Source: Blastocystis sp. Blastoise (Eukaryota > Sar > Bigyra > Opalinata > Blastocystidae). Taken from it: a stretch of DNA of 64,000 nucleotides. A program made the translations under genes and the position numbers. Of the stretch, positions 57,275-64,000 are shown one piece after another. Below the pieces are notes generated by a model. The model was given only the letters and a program-made list of their open reading frames with translations, was not told the origin of the DNA and ran no database searches. Location: the NCBI GenBank assembly GCA_039096225.1, contig JBBPEB010000017.1, positions 812,501 through 876,500 on the forward strand. The letters run 5' to 3'. How positions within the stretch are numbered: the stretch's first letter is position 1; every line of letters begins with the position of its first letter.

Positions 57275-58801
57275 GTTTATTATTATTATGTTTATTATTA
57301 TTATTATATATAGTTATACATGTCGTGGTTATTTAAGTCCCCCAAATATCAAGGAAACAGATGAGCTCAGTAATATATATATATTCATGGGGAAATTGAT
57401 TGGTCGTGCTATATTTGAAGAAATTCCCATTGGACTACAATTTCATCCATTAATGTATTATTATATATATATATATATATATTTACATATCATTATAAGA
57501 AATATATTATATATATATCCTTTTCTTTCTCTATCCAATTCTCTTTATATATATAAATGTTACTTATATAGTTATAAGTCTATATTGTCCCTTCCTATTG
57601 GTTTAGAGGACTTATATTTGTTTAATCAGACCTATTTAAATAGCTATAGATATACACTAGAATCACAAGAAGAAGAACTCAAAGATCTAAATATATACTT
57701 CACTTATAGAGATGATCCAACATGTATATATATGCTTTATATATATATATGTTTAATTACATTATATTTATTATAAACATATTCAATTTTATATATACTA
57801 TTCTATACTATATTATACTAGATTATACTATAGCTCCCCTGTCAACTTCTCCTGTTCCTATCAAATTAGATACTGGACTTAATCCATCAGACCCTCAATA
57901 TAAAGAACTATTAGATCTACGAACTATGGAGAAAAACACAATTCAAGTGGAAACTATAGAAGCAACAGACGATCACGAGTTTAATAATAATAATATTCAT
58001 GTGAATAATACGGATAGAGAGTGTGTTTCTGTATCTCCCATCACTCCTGTCTCATTTCCTCCAATCAAACGGCATAGTAGTGACGCGTCATCACCTCATA
58101 GTATCTCTGCAATGATCCCTCAATTAGATCCCTCATCAGTCAATGACAGAGACGCGTCACAGAGGGATTGTAGAATAGAAACTGATGAAGAGAAAGAGAA
58201 GAATTCTATTCACAACCGTGGAAATAATCGTGGAAATTCAGTACGAAATGATGCTGTTGAAGATATGTCAGTTAAGAATCCCTCAACGATCCCTCCTGCC
58301 GTTGAAATTAATTCCTTAATGGAGGGAAATGTTCCCACCAATCGGCATAGTAGTATAGATAAAGATATAAAAGAATTAACACAGTATTATGACGATATTC
58401 GCGGGGAAGTGTCTATTGATGTCGAAGGACAGCATTTCCATTCATATGAGAATAACCGTGGGGATAAGAGATATTCTGACGATATAGAGCATGAATTAAT
58501 TGAAGGAGGTCGAGATATACAAGTATATATATATATCATTATTCATATTTTTATATTCATATTATTATTCATATTATTATTATTCTATAGGTATCTGTTG
58601 AGAATCGAGACATGTATATATTATATATGTTAAGACACATGTATTTCGAACGATATTCATATTTCATTGGTTGTTTTCTTCACGGATTATTCACTGTGAT
58701 CCCTCGGGTATTCTTAGAATTCTATTTCCTATATATATATATATAGGAATTCTTTATGATCTATACAGAAGAAGAACTCAAATTAAAAGTTGAAGGAGAA
58801 T

Positions 58802-58854
<53 letters not shown>

Positions 58855-59385
58855 AGCAATTGATGTAAATGATTGGCGGGAACACACAGTTTACGCGGGA
58901 ATATTCTCTTCTTATCATCCTTCTGTTATTGTAAGTGTATATATAATTATATGAATAATAATATATAGTCTTTTTGGCATATTCTAGAGACACTTCCAAC
59001 TGTCTTATTATCGCGGTTATTACGGTTTTCAACTGGATATATAGTCCCTCCTGTATATATATTATTTTATAAGATATAGATAATAATATATCTATTATCT
59101 ATAGCCTGGAGGATTTCAAAGTTTAAAAGGCCCTGAAGGCCGTTATATTCCGTTTTGTCTCTCTTCGTTACCCGAACAACAGTATTTCAGAAATCCAGAC
59201 AAAAATCACTTGTTTATTCGCTCACACACCTGCTTTCATAAACTCGAAATACCAATTTGCTCAGAAAGTGTATTTAATATATATATATAGAGTGATAACA
59301 AAAATCATATATATAGTCATTAAGATGTATATTAATTGGATTATTAGAGAACGAAGAAGCTCTATTTGGATTTGATGAAGAATAA
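54861..59385 (+). CDS. Membrane-anchored HECT E3 ubiquitin ligase with signal peptide
   Basis: About 20 exons, phase-consistent throughout, give roughly 965 residues. Exon 1 is just ATGAA; spliced to 54900 it yields a signal peptide ([18 protein letters not shown]). About 180 residues of beta-rich luminal-type sequence with NVS, NHS and NYS glycosylation sequons follow, then one membrane span ([20 protein letters not shown], about residues 200-220). The cytosolic part ends in a HECT domain: [20 protein letters not shown], then QFTGE joined to [20 protein letters not shown], then [20 protein letters not shown], then GLFTVIPR joined to [11 protein letters not shown], then PGGFQSLKG and the catalytic Cys in [13 protein letters not shown] (codon 59231-59233). 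It ends [18 protein letters not shown] enzymes form a thioester with ubiquitin on that Cys. A hydrophilic insert of about 230 residues splits the HECT N-lobe. Substrates are unknown. Confidence 0.88.
55658..55746. repeat. (TA)n array in a HECT-gene intron
   Basis: About 85 bp of TA dinucleotides following the donor after ...LLVELF. Similar but shorter (TA)n introns occur at 56146-56180, 56288-56328, 56380-56423 and 56949-57001 in the same gene. Confidence 0.9.
57148..57309. repeat. (ATT)n array in a HECT-gene intron
   Basis: About 160 bp of ATT triplets with a few ATG and CAG variants, inside the HECT domain between the exons ending SQPIFK and beginning YTCRGYL. Transcript sense is AUU. Confidence 0.92.
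58801..58854. repeat. (TA)n intron in the HECT gene
   Basis: An intron made almost entirely of TA dinucleotides between exons ending VEGEL and beginning DVNDWREH. Confidence 0.85.
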
Positions 59386-59615
59386 ATATATTATATATAT
59401 ATTCTATCTATTATTATTACTATTATTAATATGAATTAAAAATGAATTCTAGTTGTGTAATGAAAACAATAATTCAATTAAAATAGTCATATAACAAAAA
59501 GAAACATAAATACAATATAATATATCTAATTAATTGTTTTAAAAGTGGAAACTAAAATAAATTGATTCTAAATCATTAAAGAAAGCGATAGAATATTATA
59601 TATATATATATATGT
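59386..59615. other. Convergent spacer between HECT and ORC3 genes
   Basis: 230 bp between facing TAA stops at 59383-59385 and 59616-59618. AT-rich 3' flanks only. Confidence 0.55.

Positions 59616-64000
<4,385 letters not shown>

Overview
This window is eukaryotic nuclear DNA of extreme A+T content. Genes are split by many short introns, most of which begin GTATAT and end TATATAG. Proteins carry long asparagine runs encoded by AAT, and every stop codon I could place is TAA. The gene set (splicing factor SF3B6, cullin, PDI, eIF1, NIFK/Nop15, Nup160, SAM50, Dbp7/DDX31, HSF, thymidylate kinase, HECT ligase, ORC3) and the (TA)n and (ATT)n arrays would fit an anaerobic gut fungus (Neocallimastigomycota). 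That placement is inference. A dictyostelid or another AT-rich fungus is not excluded by reading alone.

Layout: 1-73 is the start of an unidentified minus-strand gene, and 470-1032 is SF3B6 (+). A giant RING-finger, Asn/Ser-rich protein of 4590 residues runs from 17002 down to 2666 (-). Then come a divergent cullin (18006-22650, -), PDI (23298-25118, -), eIF1/SUI1 (26121-26772, -), NIFK (27199-27810, -) and a many-exon Nup160/Nup120-like nucleoporin (28789-34895, -). The nucleoporin shares a 253-bp divergent promoter with SAM50 (35149-37857, +). A complete hAT transposon (38317-41455) with perfect 8-bp target duplications sits 36 bp before the start of Dbp7/DDX31 (41491-44603, +). HSF (45337-48680, -), thymidylate kinase (49330-50132, -), two small membrane-protein genes (50552-51138, -; 51447-51653, +) and an IST1-like gene (52314-54095, +) follow. 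A signal-peptide-bearing, membrane-anchored HECT ligase (54861-59385, +) and ORC3 with AT-hooks (59616 to beyond 64000, -) complete the window.

The genes do not form one pathway. Most are housekeeping functions of nucleus, ER, mitochondrion or hydrogenosome, and endosome. Three are ubiquitin-system genes (RING protein, cullin, HECT).

The most unusual signals are these. (1) GC-rich palindromes (TTCCC-NN-GGGAA, TGACGCGTCA, GCACGTGC/TCACGTGA) recur in exons on both strands and in different reading frames, in an otherwise GC-starved genome. The first type also lies just inside both ends of the hAT element. (2) The HECT ligase has a signal peptide, a putative luminal domain and one membrane span. 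(3) The hAT element looks recently mobile and has rewired the Dbp7 promoter. (4) ORC3 carries twin AT-hooks and a long charged insert. (5) A PDI intron ends in AA instead of AG.

Exon boundaries were read by eye from GT/AG signals, phase and homology. Gene models with stated lengths were checked for frame continuity; the cullin start and several Nup160 and ORC3 exon borders remain approximate.
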